Notes: a model not told the origin generated them from the sequence alone. A stretch of DNA of 48,994 nt from Olavius sp. associated proteobacterium Delta 1 (GCA_902749685.1 CACVKW010000687.1:1-48994), one strand, 5' to 3'; positions 26,285 to 36,900 are shown, counted from the stretch's first letter. Made by a program: numbers and translations.

Positions 26285-26806
26285 CTAATCTGACAGGATG
26301 CTCCCTCCGGGAATAAACGACAATCCGACCGTCAGCGCGCCCTTGCTGAGTCCGGATGCCATCTTGCTCCAGTCGATCTGAATGCCTCCGGCTTCTTCTC
26401 GTTCTACGGTGCGATACAACGCCGTTTCCAGGTCCGTCAACTCGTCCCGGGCTTTCCCGGAATCATCTGACGGGTCCGTGGGCAGGGCTTTGCGCAGTTC
26501 ATTAAGAACCTGCAGCAACAGGGCACGCCACAGCGTCTCCTCCCGTTCAAATTTCCAGGGGTCAAACCATACCGTGTGAAAGTCTTCCGGCAGTTTCTTT
26601 TGCACCATCTTCATCAGGGAGGTTTTGCCGGAACCCCAAGTTCCAAAGAGGCCTACGGTCAAGGGGGTACGCGTGGAAGGTGAGGCGATAATCCCTGCCA
26701 AAGTTTCCACATAAGGATTAAAGTCCAGGGCATCTTCTAAGGCCGGAAGATCATCGAGAATGTAAGCAGGGGAATTCCCCGGTTTGATTGTCTTGTCATC
26801 GGACAT
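26285..26806 (-). CDS. KAP NTPase N-terminal part, ended by in-frame TAG
   Basis: The 173-residue N-terminal part of the KAP-FGE protein. Walker A is GLFGTWGSGKTSLM (residues ~53-66), followed by HTVWFDPWKFEREETLWRAL, a KAP-specific block. The frame ends at TAG (26287-26285) after GGSILSD, and continues in the same frame on the far side with IKTSPGQGIEDAVAKF until the Walker B half. A single nonsense change, or a sequencing error, or TAG read-through (pyrrolysine or suppression) would explain it. The ribosome site AAAGGAGA precedes ATG 26806. Confidence 0.85.
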   Translation of the reverse strand: MSDDKTIKPGNSPAYILDDLPALEDALDFNPYVETLAGIIASPSTRTPLTVGLFGTWGSGKTSLMKMVQKKLPEDFHTVWFDPWKFEREETLWRALLLQVLNELRKALPTDPSDDSGKARDELTDLETALYRTVEREEAGGIQIDWSKMASGLSKGALTVGLSFIPGGSILSD

Positions 26807-26953
26807 GTATCATTCTCCTTTCTGCTGAATAAAGGAGTAAAAAGATAAAAGCGAGACAGTTTGTGAATGTAAATTTTCAATGCAGCTGGTTATGAAAACC
26901 ATATCCTGAGCCATGGGTCAAGACGAGATTGTTAAACCGCGGGGAAAGAAGAT

Positions 26954-27158
26954 GGGTTATTGGTTATTGGTTTCGGCAAGCAACGGGAATCATTCCGATT
27001 TTTTCACCGGTCTATGAAATGGTTATCGAATGCTGGATAGGTTGCGTAGCGAACCGGATCGGCGGGCACGGTGGCCCTCCCTGCATATATCCTAAAAGCA
27101 ATAGAGTAATCAGACGGAATAGGATTCTTTATTTCTAATAACGAATAACCAATAACGG
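26954..27158. repeat. Palindromic intergenic element, type d
   Basis: GGGTTATTGGTTATTGG (26954-26970) is mirrored by AATAACGAATAACCAATAAC (27137-27156). Further matching pieces inside include GGAATCATTCCG. About 205 bp, filling most of the gap between the KAP gene and the cyclic-nucleotide-domain gene. No coding frame is supported here. Confidence 0.6.
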
Positions 27159-27172
27159 CGACGCGCTCTGCC

Positions 27173-27655
27173 TTACCAGCCCCCCAAGATATCCTGCCCT
27201 CTCTGCCGGGCGGCTTCTTCCTGGAATTCGTGAAACCTCGTGCCGACAACCGTGGCAACGTTTGATATGACGGCATATCCCATATCCGGGTCTTTTTCAA
27301 AAAGCTGCCTGAGCCCTTCCCTTTCGACTTTGATTAATTTGCAGGACTTGCCGGTACAGTATCCGGACAGTCGATATTTATTCGGTGATGTAAAGCTTGA
27401 CCAACCAAAAGCGCCGGCTTCGGCTATGGAGGAAATCGTATTTGCTTCGGATGAGCTGCTGCCGGCAACATCAAACCGCAGATCAACTTGGCCCTCTTTG
27501 ACAATCCAGAGGTAGACGGCATCTTCGCCTTGTTCAAAAAGTTTGCTGCCGGCCTGAAATTCTGCTTCTTCACAGAAATTTATTATCTCAGCCAGTTGCT
27601 CATGATTAAGGCCCTGCAAGATTTGGACTTTGTCTAAAAAATCGATATCGATCAT
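27173..27655 (-). CDS. Cyclic-nucleotide-binding-domain protein without effector
   Basis: A 160-residue CRP-like sensor beta-barrel alone (LFEQGEDAVYLWIVKEGQVDLR), lacking a DNA-binding helix-turn-helix. The cAMP-type phosphate cassette is degenerate (GAFGWSSFTSPNKYRLSGY), so ligand is uncertain. A GAGGAGA site supports the ATG. Its N-terminal region is clearly related to the adjacent upstream protein at 27845-28588 and probably arose by duplication. It probably acts as a protein-interaction or redox-signal partner. Confidence 0.85.
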   Translation of the reverse strand: MIDIDFLDKVQILQGLNHEQLAEIINFCEEAEFQAGSKLFEQGEDAVYLWIVKEGQVDLRFDVAGSSSSEANTISSIAEAGAFGWSSFTSPNKYRLSGYCTGKSCKLIKVEREGLRQLFEKDPDMGYAVISNVATVVGTRFHEFQEEAARQRGQDILGGW

Positions 27656-27844
27656 GATCTTCTCCTCTGAATATTCAGCCTCTCACAGAGCTCACAGAGC
27701 ACGCCGAGTATTTTTTTCTCTGCTGACTCTGAGAGCTCGAACAAAGCCCCGCGGAGCGGGATGCAAGCATGGGCGAGAGAATCATCTTTTTTTTAATGTC
27801 GAGTGGCTAATAGATTCACTGGTAATATTAGAATTCAGCAGTAT

Positions 27845-28588
27845 CTACGCCAGAACATAATCGGTCTGGACTTCGCCCATAAGTATATGCTGCTTGAACA
27901 CCCGGCGCAGTTTCTCAGCATTCATTTTCTGGTAAACGACCGGATCTTCTCCTTCTATCTCTACCGTCAGATTGGGATGGGTGTCACAATTTCCGATACA
28001 GCCGCCGCTCTTGACCTCGATTTCCGGGCGGTCGGCTATGGCCAATTCCTCCACGAGGGCATTCATAACTTCGCGGGCACCTGCAATAATTCCGCAGGTG
28101 GCCAGATGTACCGTAATTTTAGTATTGGCGTAGGAAGGTTTCGAAGCGGAATCCTGTAATTGGCGGAAACGCTGACCAATGATTTCTACCAGGTTTGACA
28201 TGACTCGATAGCCGGTTTTCGAATCCCGTTTAAAAATTTCAACCAGTTGTTCTCTTTCGATTTGAATGACTTTGCAGGATGTGGTAGCGCAGTACGCCGA
28301 CAATCTATATTTATGCGGTGCCACAAGGCTTGACCAACCGAACGTCATAAATTTGGATATCGACGAGATCGTGTTTTTTGTCGAAGTCGAACGATCCGGC
28401 AAATCAAAGCGCAGATCGACCCGACCCTCGTTTACAATCCACAGGCAGGAGGCCTCATCGCCTTCACTGAAGAGTTTTTCATTTTGCCGGAATTCCATTT
28501 CGCGGCAATGGTCCTTAAAACCGGTAAGCTGGCTGTCAATCAGCCCTTTGAACACCTCTACACTTCGCAGAAAATCGAGACTAGTCAT
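27845..28588 (-). CDS. Cyclic-nucleotide-binding domain fused to [2Fe-2S] ferredoxin
   Basis: A 247-residue fusion. Residues ~1-150 are a CRP-type sensor barrel (LFSEGDEASCLWIVNEGRVDLR). Residues ~160-247 are a [2Fe-2S] thioredoxin-like domain with HLATCGIIAGAREV and SGGCIGNCDTHPN. The second part is closely similar to the ferredoxin gene at 15728 down to VYQKMNAEKLRRVFK. The fusion suggests that cluster redox state and ligand binding are read together. AAGGAGCTGGAG precedes the ATG. Same strand as the DRTGG gene upstream. Confidence 0.88.
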   Translation of the reverse strand: MTSLDFLRSVEVFKGLIDSQLTGFKDHCREMEFRQNEKLFSEGDEASCLWIVNEGRVDLRFDLPDRSTSTKNTISSISKFMTFGWSSLVAPHKYRLSAYCATTSCKVIQIEREQLVEIFKRDSKTGYRVMSNLVEIIGQRFRQLQDSASKPSYANTKITVHLATCGIIAGAREVMNALVEELAIADRPEIEVKSGGCIGNCDTHPNLTVEIEGEDPVVYQKMNAEKLRRVFKQHILMGEVQTDYVLA

Positions 28589-28717
28589 CTCCAGCTCCTT
28601 ATTTTAATGCTAAAATAATCCCTTTGCCAACATCAAGTCACCCGCAATCAGCACCATCCCGACATCTGAAGGACTATAGCCCATTGGCCATTAAATTGCA
28701 AATCACGGCTGCTACCC

Positions 28718-29059
28718 TCAGCTATTGGCAGGCCCGGCGGCATGGACTTGACCAGCCAACTCAAATGCCGTCGCCGGCCACATCAAAATGGGGATTCCCT
28801 CTTCTTCGGCCTTATCCACGGTTTCCTGATCGGGCTCCTGCCCACCGGTTAAAATGATGGCTGCCATCTCGTGCAACACGGCCACCGCAACAATGTTCTG
28901 ATGGGTTTGCACGGTCAGCCAGATACAGCCATTGGGCGCATTGGCCATCACGTCACTTAACAGGTCGCCACAATACCCCCCTTGGATTTGACGGTCAAGA
29001 TGCTTGCCACCGGCTGCCACATGCAGATTAAACTTTTCTGATAATTCTTTGACGTTCAT
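28718..29059 (-). CDS. Stand-alone DRTGG-domain protein
   Basis: A 113-residue DRTGG domain. It shares GGYCGDLLSDVMANAPNGC and the HQNIVAVAVL segment with the C-terminal domain of the hydrogenase-like protein at 12543, so the two are paralogues, one free and one fused. The ribosome site AAAGGT supports the ATG. It heads a three-gene minus-strand set with the two cyclic-nucleotide-domain genes. Function unknown. Confidence 0.85.
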   Translation of the reverse strand: MNVKELSEKFNLHVAAGGKHLDRQIQGGYCGDLLSDVMANAPNGCIWLTVQTHQNIVAVAVLHEMAAIILTGGQEPDQETVDKAEEEGIPILMWPATAFELAGQVHAAGPANS

Positions 29060-29464
29060 GTATTACCTTTCATTTCCCAACGTTATATAATACTTTCGAT
29101 TTATAAAGCCGATCGCCAGGCGGATAAAAAAGATAATGCTATCTATAACATGCTATTTTGAAATTCAAGAGCAAAAAAAGTTAAGAGAATTGATTTATTA
29201 TCATCTTTCCGCTATAGTGGCTCTGTCTATTGGAAAGCCGTAGCCTGTATCTTGCTTGAAACTTAAAGAAACTTTGAACGCCTCAGACTCACGCAAAATT
29301 CAGGTCGAAAAACAATATAAAATCATTTTGTTTATATACACAGCGTTTAACACGTGTATCCTTATACGTTTGTTTGAAAACCACACGATTCATAGTGGTT
29401 AGTACTCAATCAATATATTAGGACGCTGTCTAATAACCATCAGCCTCAGTTCGGCTGATGCCGG
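29060..29464. other. Divergent intergenic region before the histidine kinase
   Basis: A 405-bp gap carrying promoters of two divergent genes. Inverted repeat ATACAC-12 nt-GTGTAT lies near 29336-29359 and could be an operator. A hairpin ATCAGCC-TCAGTTC-GGCTGAT (about 29439-29459) sits right before the kinase start and could hinder its translation. No gene is seen. Confidence 0.45.
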
Positions 29465-29476
29465 GTGAATCAGATC

Positions 29477-30562
29477 ATGGGCAGTCAATCACAATTGCCA
29501 AAAAATGATACCACCGCAACATCCACTGCTTTTAAACTGGATCCCGCTCAAATTATCGATCTGCTGCCCTGCTATATATCGATACAAGATCGTGATTTTC
29601 ATATTCTCTTTGCCAATCGGCAGTTTCAATCCGACTTTGGTGATGCCATCGGCAAGTTATGCCATGCCGTCTACAAGGGATCTCGAACTGTATGCCCGGG
29701 CTGTCCCGTCCAAAATACCTTTCGTGACAAACGTGCCCACGTTAAAGAGGAAACCGTGCAGCTGGCCAATGGCAAAATCTGTCAAATTCTCATTCAAACA
29801 TCCCCGATTCTTGGCGATGATGGCGAGGTGGCGGCAGTTATTGAAATGTCCACCAACATCACCGAAATCAAAAAGAGTCAAAAAGAATTAAAAACCCTGG
29901 GCCAGTCGATTACGCTGCTGTCCCATGGCATTAAAAATATCCTCGAAGGCCTTGAAGGGGGCGCCTATGTGGTTGATGAAGGCTTCAAGGACGACGATTT
30001 GCCGCTTGCCAGAAAGGGTTGGAATATTGTTAATAAAAATGTCATCGAAATTACCGATGTCGTAAAAAATATTCTATATTCCTCTAAAAACCGCCCCCTC
30101 AAATACGAAGCTGCATCTCCCGGCCGGCTGGTCAAGGATTCAATCGACCTGTTCAAGGAAAAAGCCGCCGGATTGAATATTCAGCTAAAAACGCAGATCG
30201 CCCCCCGGCTGCCTGAGGCTCAGGTGGACATTGCCAGTGTGCGCCGGATGCTTAACAATCTGATCTGGAATGGTTTGCAGGCCTGCCTGAATGATAAAAA
30301 TAAAAAAAATCATACCGTCACGGTCAAAACAGACCGTTATGATGACGATCATTTTTATTTTGAAATAACTGATAACGGCATCGGGATGGACCAGGCCACC
30401 CGACGCAATATTTTTGAAGAATTTTTTTCAACCAAAGGCAGTGCAGGGACCGGTCTGGGCCTGGCGGTGGTTGAAAAAGTCGTCAATAAACACGGCGGCC
30501 GCATTGAGGTCAATTCGACACCGGGTAAGGGAAGCCGGTTTACCATTATTTTTAAATTTTGA
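29477..30562 (+). CDS. PAS-domain sensor histidine kinase
   Basis: About 361 residues. A PAS domain (residues ~20-135) holds the cysteine motif CPGCP (in RTVCPGCPVQ), frequent in PAS domains of sulfate reducers and possibly a metal or redox site. The phosphoacceptor histidine is in LLSHGIKNILEGLEGG. HATPase boxes follow: N in NNLIWNGLQA, G1 DNGIGM, G2 GTGLGLAVV. There is no membrane segment, so it is cytoplasmic. ATG 29477 with GGGTGA eight bases upstream is preferred over an in-frame GTG at 29465. Its partner is probably the receiver protein 213 bp downstream. Confidence 0.88.
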   Translation: MGSQSQLPKNDTTATSTAFKLDPAQIIDLLPCYISIQDRDFHILFANRQFQSDFGDAIGKLCHAVYKGSRTVCPGCPVQNTFRDKRAHVKEETVQLANGKICQILIQTSPILGDDGEVAAVIEMSTNITEIKKSQKELKTLGQSITLLSHGIKNILEGLEGGAYVVDEGFKDDDLPLARKGWNIVNKNVIEITDVVKNILYSSKNRPLKYEAASPGRLVKDSIDLFKEKAAGLNIQLKTQIAPRLPEAQVDIASVRRMLNNLIWNGLQACLNDKNKKNHTVTVKTDRYDDDHFYFEITDNGIGMDQATRRNIFEEFFSTKGSAGTGLGLAVVEKVVNKHGGRIEVNSTPGKGSRFTIIFKF

Positions 30563-30775
30563 AATGCTCTAATTGGACGACACATTTTATCTTGACGAAA
30601 CGGTGCAAATAATTCATACCATAGTGGTCAGATATGAAATAGTTAGCCCTGATGGTAACAATCGGTTCGTCATCAATCTATGCCCCAATTGAGCGATTTT
30701 TTACTCGATCTGCACGGATCTCTCCGTAAATAATCGCACAACTTCGCTTAAAGGAGACAAACAGAGGAGAGCCTT

Positions 30776-31246
30776 ATGGAAAAAAGCCTTAAAATTGTTT
30801 TGGTCGATGACAACACCGATTATCTGTTTACCATGGAAACATTTCTTCAACGTAACGGTTTCGAAGTATTCACAGAAGATGATGGCCAAAAAGGATTGGA
30901 TCTGATCCGCCAAGAAAATCCCGATATTGTATTGCTGGACGTAATGATGGAGTCACTTTTCTCTGGGTTTGAGCTTTGCAAAAAAATGCGAACCGAAGAT
31001 GATTTGAAACATATTCCAATCATCGGTGTCTCCGGAATGGGTGACGAATTGGGCATCGACTACAAGCAATGGCCGGATTTTGAGTATTTCAGCCCGGATG
31101 CATTTCTCGATAAACCGGTTGACAAGCAGCGATTGCTTAAATTGATTCCGGAAACCATCGAAAAAGCCCGCAAACGTAAAAAGCGTCCGAAGTGGAAAGA
31201 AAAAATGGATAAAGAATGGGCCAAAAAGGCATCCAGTTCGCAGTAA
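30776..31246 (+). CDS. Single-domain response regulator
   Basis: A 156-residue receiver: acidic pocket VLVDDNTDY, phosphoacceptor DIVLLDVMME, and lysine in FLDKPVDK. A lysine-rich tail (KARKRKKRPKWKEKMDK) replaces an output domain. It probably works by binding a partner. Strong GAGGAGA ribosome site. It lies between the histidine kinase and the Hdr locus and may control either. Confidence 0.88.
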   Translation: MEKSLKIVLVDDNTDYLFTMETFLQRNGFEVFTEDDGQKGLDLIRQENPDIVLLDVMMESLFSGFELCKKMRTEDDLKHIPIIGVSGMGDELGIDYKQWPDFEYFSPDAFLDKPVDKQRLLKLIPETIEKARKRKKRPKWKEKMDKEWAKKASSSQ

Positions 31247-31334
31247 ACTAAGCTGCTGAAATTCATTTGCCTCATTTCTCCTATTTTTTGTTCCAAAGTA
31301 TCCGATGGCAAATTAGACTGGAGATTATTGGACC

Positions 31335-33074
31335 ATGTTCGATTATCTGCTTTACACCTCTTTGATCATTTTTCTCCTCGGTTCAATCTATAAAGCTTCC
31401 AATTGGTTTACTAAAAACATCGGATTTGTCGACCCAGCCTTTACAATCACCCAAAGATTAAAGGCAGCCGGCGGCGGCATCCGGCGGGTGATTTTTAGCA
31501 CTAAGATACTGGTGGTTCTAAAAGCGATCGTAATTGACGTGCTGCTGCAGGGGAGGGTTTTTAAAGAAGGTATTGTGCGCTGGCTGGCACACATGCTGAT
31601 TTTTTACGGCTTCATGCTGTTGTTGCTGATGCATGCGATGGACTCCGTCATAACCGAGGCCTGGTTTGATGATTATTACGCGACGGTAAACCCTTTTTTC
31701 TTTTTGAGGGATTTTTGCGGTGCCATGGTATTGACCGGAGTTGCCCTGGCTGTATTTCGCCGCTATCTGTCAAAAACGCCTCGTCTGCGAACCGGCGTCA
31801 GGGATCACTATGCCATCATCATCCTGGCTGTGATAATGCTATCCGGCATCGGTTTGATCGGACTTAAGATATCATCTCACAGCGAGTTTATGCTCATGGT
31901 GCAAGACTATGCCGGCCTGGATGATGAGGAGGAGATTCAAGCCCTTGAAGCTGTATGGGTGAAAGATTACGGCCTGGTCTCACCCAATGTGCAGGGCCCG
32001 TTTGATGAGGATCTTTTAGCTGCCGGTCAGGAAGTGAACGAAGGCAGCTGCCTGGAATGCCATGCGTCGGCCCAATGGGCATTTACCGGATATATCCTGG
32101 CTAAAATCATCAAGCCCGTGGCAGTCCGGCTCGATCAGGTCAACGGCATCACCATCCTGTGGTATATTCACATCATCGCCTGTTTTGCCGGGCTGGCCTA
32201 TCTACCATTCAGTAAAATGTTCCACATCATATGCACGCCCATCAGTCTCATCGCCAACCGGGTCATGGATCCCCGGCATTCGGCACCGGCCAACATATTG
32301 ACGCGCCAGGTCATGGAATTGGACGCCTGTACCCATTGCGGCAGCTGCAGTCTGAATTGTTCCGCCGGCATGATTTATGAAGCTGTCGGAAACAGGTTCA
32401 TATTGCCATCCGAAAAAATGGCTTACCTGAAAAAAATGGTATGCGGCAAAAAGCTGGATAATGAGCAGCTGCATGCTATCGCTGAAGGTGTTTATCTTTG
32501 CACCAACTGCGACCGCTGCACGGTCCACTGCCCTTCCGGAATCCGGCTAAAGGAATTATGGTTTAGTGTCAGGGAAGCGTTGCTGCAAAAAGGCCCGCCG
32601 CTGACCCCCGTATTGACACCATTTTCATTTGCACGCGGTGCCGTGGTGAAAGAATACCTCAGAACCGATGAATATATTTTACCGATCGAAAAAGCCGCTG
32701 AAAAAGTTGCCGGCCCATCTGCCGAATTTATAAAAAGTGAGGCGGTTATCCCTTTGAACGTCAAACCGGATGAGCCCCGTCAATTCAAGCCCGGGGGCAA
32801 CACGTTTTCCCATTGTTTCAGCTGCCAGAGCTGCAGCGCGGTTTGTCCGGTAGTCGGAAATTATGAAGACCCGGAACAGGTGCTGGGACTGCTGCCCCAT
32901 CAAATTATGTGCAGCCTGGGGCTGGATTTAAGCGACATGGCCAGCGGAGCCAAAATGGTCTGGGACTGCCTGACATGTTACCAGTGCCAGGAAAATTGCC
33001 CGCAGCAGGTGGAAGTGTGCGACCTGCTGTATAAATTGAAAAATGTGGCGGTGCAGAAGGCGGGTATCGGTTGA
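31335..33074 (+). CDS. Membrane cytochrome b / HdrC-like Fe-S protein
   Basis: A 579-residue fusion. Membrane segments lie at about residues 5-22, 82-101, 123-143, 159-180 and 272-293, with histidines (H86, H100, H279, H297) placed for haem b. A CxxCH motif (CLECH, 239-243) in the loop before the last segment could hold a haem c. Then come two ferredoxin clusters (CTHCGSCSLNC, CTNCDRCTVHCP) and an HdrC-type pair (CFSCQSCSAVCP, CLTCYQCQENCP). It resembles DsrM/QmoC/HdrE-type quinone-linked subunits. First gene of an apparent hdrC-hdrB-hdrA-frhB operon, so it likely links the Hdr complex to the quinone pool. Confidence 0.88.
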   Translation: MFDYLLYTSLIIFLLGSIYKASNWFTKNIGFVDPAFTITQRLKAAGGGIRRVIFSTKILVVLKAIVIDVLLQGRVFKEGIVRWLAHMLIFYGFMLLLLMHAMDSVITEAWFDDYYATVNPFFFLRDFCGAMVLTGVALAVFRRYLSKTPRLRTGVRDHYAIIILAVIMLSGIGLIGLKISSHSEFMLMVQDYAGLDDEEEIQALEAVWVKDYGLVSPNVQGPFDEDLLAAGQEVNEGSCLECHASAQWAFTGYILAKIIKPVAVRLDQVNGITILWYIHIIACFAGLAYLPFSKMFHIICTPISLIANRVMDPRHSAPANILTRQVMELDACTHCGSCSLNCSAGMIYEAVGNRFILPSEKMAYLKKMVCGKKLDNEQLHAIAEGVYLCTNCDRCTVHCPSGIRLKELWFSVREALLQKGPPLTPVLTPFSFARGAVVKEYLRTDEYILPIEKAAEKVAGPSAEFIKSEAVIPLNVKPDEPRQFKPGGNTFSHCFSCQSCSAVCPVVGNYEDPEQVLGLLPHQIMCSLGLDLSDMASGAKMVWDCLTCYQCQENCPQQVEVCDLLYKLKNVAVQKAGIG

Positions 33075-33108
33075 GCGATGAAACTCGATGAATAGATAGG
33101 GAGACCAA

Positions 33109-33984
33109 ATGAAATTCGCATTGTTTCAGGGCTGCAACATACCTGCCAGGGTGAGTCAGTATGCGCATGCCACAGAGGCCGTTTGCAACAAATTGGATAT
33201 TGAACTCATCGAACCGGATCAGTTCAATTGTTGCGGATATCCGGCCCGCAATATTGATCAGCGCGCATTCGTGCTGTCGGCGGCCAAAAATTTGGCTGTG
33301 GCCGAAACGGCCGATCTGGATATGATGGTGATGTGTAAATGCTGCTACGGCTCCCTTAAAAAGGCCGAATTCATGTTAGGCGAAGATCCGGATCTGAAAA
33401 AGGATATTAATACAGTCCTGGCCAAAGAAAAACTACATTATGAAGGCCGGGTCAGGATCAAACATTTGCTGACAGTGTTGCACCGTGATGTGGGAGCCGA
33501 CAATTTGAAATCCTTGATTTCGAAGTCTTTCAATGGCCTGCAAATCGCGGTCAGCTACGGCTGCCATGCCTTGCGCCCGAGCAAAGTCACCGGTTTCGAC
33601 GACCCGGTGGCGCCTAAAATTTTTGACGAACTGGTGGAAATAACCGGTGCCTTTAGCGTTGAATGGACTCGCAAATTGGATTGTTGCGGTGCGCCCTTAA
33701 CCGGCATCAACGATCGGCTGGCAATGGACATGGCCGCCAAAAAGATTGCCAGTGCCAGAGATGCGGGAGCACATTACCTATGCACGGCATGTCCTTACAC
33801 CCATATCCAGTTTGATTGGGTTCAAAGTCAGATGGCAGCCGATTCCGACGACTGGGAACCGCTGGCCCCGATTCTTTATCCCCAGCTGCTCGGATTATGT
33901 ATGGGAATTGATGAAACGACTCTGGGGCTGTCCAATAACCGGCTTGAACTGGCCGATATTTCTTCATTCTTGATGACGGAGTGA
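33109..33984 (+). CDS. hdrB: Heterodisulfide reductase subunit B-like protein
   Basis: A 291-residue HdrB-type protein with two CCG domains: NCCGYP with CKCCYG in the first half, and [17 protein letters not shown] and CTACPYTH in the second. These cysteines bind the noncubane [4Fe-4S] clusters that reduce disulfides in HdrB. The substrate in non-methanogens is not settled. GGGAG ribosome site. The start of hdrA lies 2 bp after the stop. Confidence 0.93.
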   Translation: MKFALFQGCNIPARVSQYAHATEAVCNKLDIELIEPDQFNCCGYPARNIDQRAFVLSAAKNLAVAETADLDMMVMCKCCYGSLKKAEFMLGEDPDLKKDINTVLAKEKLHYEGRVRIKHLLTVLHRDVGADNLKSLISKSFNGLQIAVSYGCHALRPSKVTGFDDPVAPKIFDELVEITGAFSVEWTRKLDCCGAPLTGINDRLAMDMAAKKIASARDAGAHYLCTACPYTHIQFDWVQSQMAADSDDWEPLAPILYPQLLGLCMGIDETTLGLSNNRLELADISSFLMTE

Positions 33985-33986
33985 TT

Positions 33987-36900
33987 ATGTCTTCAGCAAA
34001 CTTAGGTGCGGTGATGGTAGTCGGCGGCGGAATCGCCGGGATGCAGGCTTCCCTGGATCTGGCCGATGCCGGTTACTATGTCTACCTCGTAGAAAGGTCG
34101 AGTTCGATCGGGGGAATGATGTCCCAGCTGGACAAAACATTCCCAACCAATGACTGTGCGATGTGAATCATTTCACCGAAACTGGTCGAGGTCGGCCGGC
34201 ACATCAATATCGAATTGCTGACGCTCACGGAAGTTGACAGCGTCAGCGGTGAAGAAGGCAATTTCGAGATCAATTTGATCCAGCACCCGCGCTACGTGGA
34301 CATGGATAAATGTATCGCCTGCGGCGTCTGTGCGGAAAAATGCCCCAAGAAGGTTGCCAATGAATATGACGCAGGCCTTAACAAACGCAAAGCGGCTTAC
34401 GTGCAGTACGCCCAGGCCGTTCCGCTAAAATATGCCCTCGATGCCAAACAATGCATCTATCTGATTCGCGGCAAGTGCAAAGCCTGTGAAAAATTCTGTC
34501 CGGCCGATGCGATCTTCTTCGATGACCAGGAAAAGAAAATCTCACTGAAGGTCGGTGCTGTTGTTCTGGCGTCCGGCAGTAAAACCTTTGATCCCCTGAC
34601 GTATGACACTTACGGATATTTAAAATCGGACAATGTGGTTACCAGCCTGGAGTTTGAAAGAATCCTTTCGGCTTCAGGTCCCTATGGTGGACATTTGGTC
34701 CGGCCCTCCGATAAATCCGAACCCCAAAAAATCGCCTGGCTTCAATGCGTGGGCTCGCGCGACACCCATATCGGCGCCCGGGGATACTGTTCCGGAGTCT
34801 GCTGCACCTATGCGGTCAAGGAAGCCATTTTAGCCAAAGAGCACAGCAAAAACGGCCTGGATGCGGCGATCTTTTATATCGATATTCGAACCTTCGGCAA
34901 GGACTTTGAACGGTATTATAACAAAGCCAGGCAGGAATTGGGCGTACGGTTCATCAAGTCGCGCATTACGCATGTCGACCCTGGGGACGAAAACGGCAGA
35001 CATCTCATCCGCTATGTCGACGGCGCCGGCAAATCAGTGGCAGAAGAATTCGACATCGTCGTGCTGTCGGTGGGTCTGGGTATCAATGATCAAACCATCG
35101 CTCTGGCTGAGAAACTGAACGTCGAGCTAAATCATTATCATTTTGCAGATACCGGCAGCTTTGACCCGGTCCAGAGTTCGCGACCCGGTATATATGTCTG
35201 TGGTGCCTTTCAGGGCCCCAAGGATATTCCGACCTCGGTCATCGATGCCAGCGCGGCGGCCGGCAAGGTCGGAAGCAAGCTGTCTGATGCGCGATGGACC
35301 CTTACCAAAACCAAAGAGTTGCCCGAACAAATTGATGTTAAAGGCGAGCCGCCCAGAATCGGTGTCTTTGTCTGCTGCTGCGGGACCAATATCGCCGGGT
35401 TTGTCGATGTACCGGCGGTGGTGGAGTTCGCCCAAACCCTGCCCAATGTTGCCTATGCCGAGCAGAATCTGTTCAGCTGCTCCCAGGACACCCAGGGCCA
35501 AATATCTCAGGTAATTAAAGCGCATCGTTTGAACCGGGTCGTGGTATCAGCCTGCACGCCCAAAACCCACGAGCCGCTTTTCCAGGAAACGCTGATTAAT
35601 GGCGGTCTTAACAAATATCTTTTCGAGATGGCCAATATTCGCAATCAGTGTTCATGGGTTCATAAGGACGATATGGCGACGGCCACTGAAAAAGCCAAAG
35701 ACCTGGTCAGAATGGCGGTGGCTAAAGTCGCGCTCTATGAACCGTTAGAGGAGCCGGTAACGAAAATCAACCAGGCCGCATTGGTCATCGGCGGCGGTGT
35801 TGCGGGCATGACCGCCGCCAGGACTTTATCACAGCAGGGGTACAAAACGCACCTGGTAGAAAAGCACGGTGAACTTGGCGGTCAGGCACGGCATATCAAT
35901 GAAACCTGGAAAAATGAACCCGTCGGACCCTTTTTGCAGGCTTCGATCAGCAACGTCCAATCCGATAAAAACATCGAAGTCCATCTGAACGCATCCGTTG
36001 AAAACGTCGAAGGCTTTGTCGGAAATTTCAAGACCACGATCCGAAACGGCGCTGAATCGACAGTGATCGAACATGGCGTCACGCTGATCGCTTCGGGCGC
36101 AGCGGAGTTCAAGCCGGACGAATTATTATATAACCGGGATTCGCGGGTCTTGACCGGCCTGGAACTAAAACAACAACTCAAAGACAATTCATCCTTTCAC
36201 GCTTGCCGCACGGCGGTATTCATTCAATGTGTCGGATCACGCAATGCCGAGCGGCCCTGGTGTTCAAAGGTTTGTTGCACGCAATCCATCAAAAGTGCCC
36301 TTGACCTGAGATCGATTAATCCTGACATGCATATTTACGTATTGTACCGGGATATAAGATCCTATGGCCTGCGGGAAGATCTGTACCGCGAAGCCCGGGA
36401 CCGAGGCATAAAGTTCATCCGCTACAACAACGATCACGGAATCGCTGTTAAGGCGGCCGATGGTGGTTTGAGAATCAATTTCAGCGATCGCGTTCTTCGG
36501 CGAGCAATGGTCATTCAAAGCGACCTGTTGATTTTAGCGAGTGCCGTTGTGCCGCAAAAGAACAATCCTTTGGCGCAACTTTACAAAGTGCCCCAAAATG
36601 CAGACGGTTTTTTTGCCGAAGCGCACGTCAAACTGCGACCCAATGACTTTGCGACCGACGGCGTTTTCGTGTGCGGTTTGGCCCATGCACCTAAACCCAT
36701 CGATGAATCCATCGCCCAGGCCCAGGCTGCCGCTTCGCGGGCCGTAACCATATTATCGGCCCTGGAGATTTCAGTCAGCGGCACGGTGGCCCTGGTGGAC
36801 CCGAGCACCTGCAGCCAATGCGGCGTGTGTGTTGCGGTGTGCCCCTACTCGGCCCCGAAATTCAATGAAAACTCCGCCAAGGCCGAAATCCAGTCAACAC

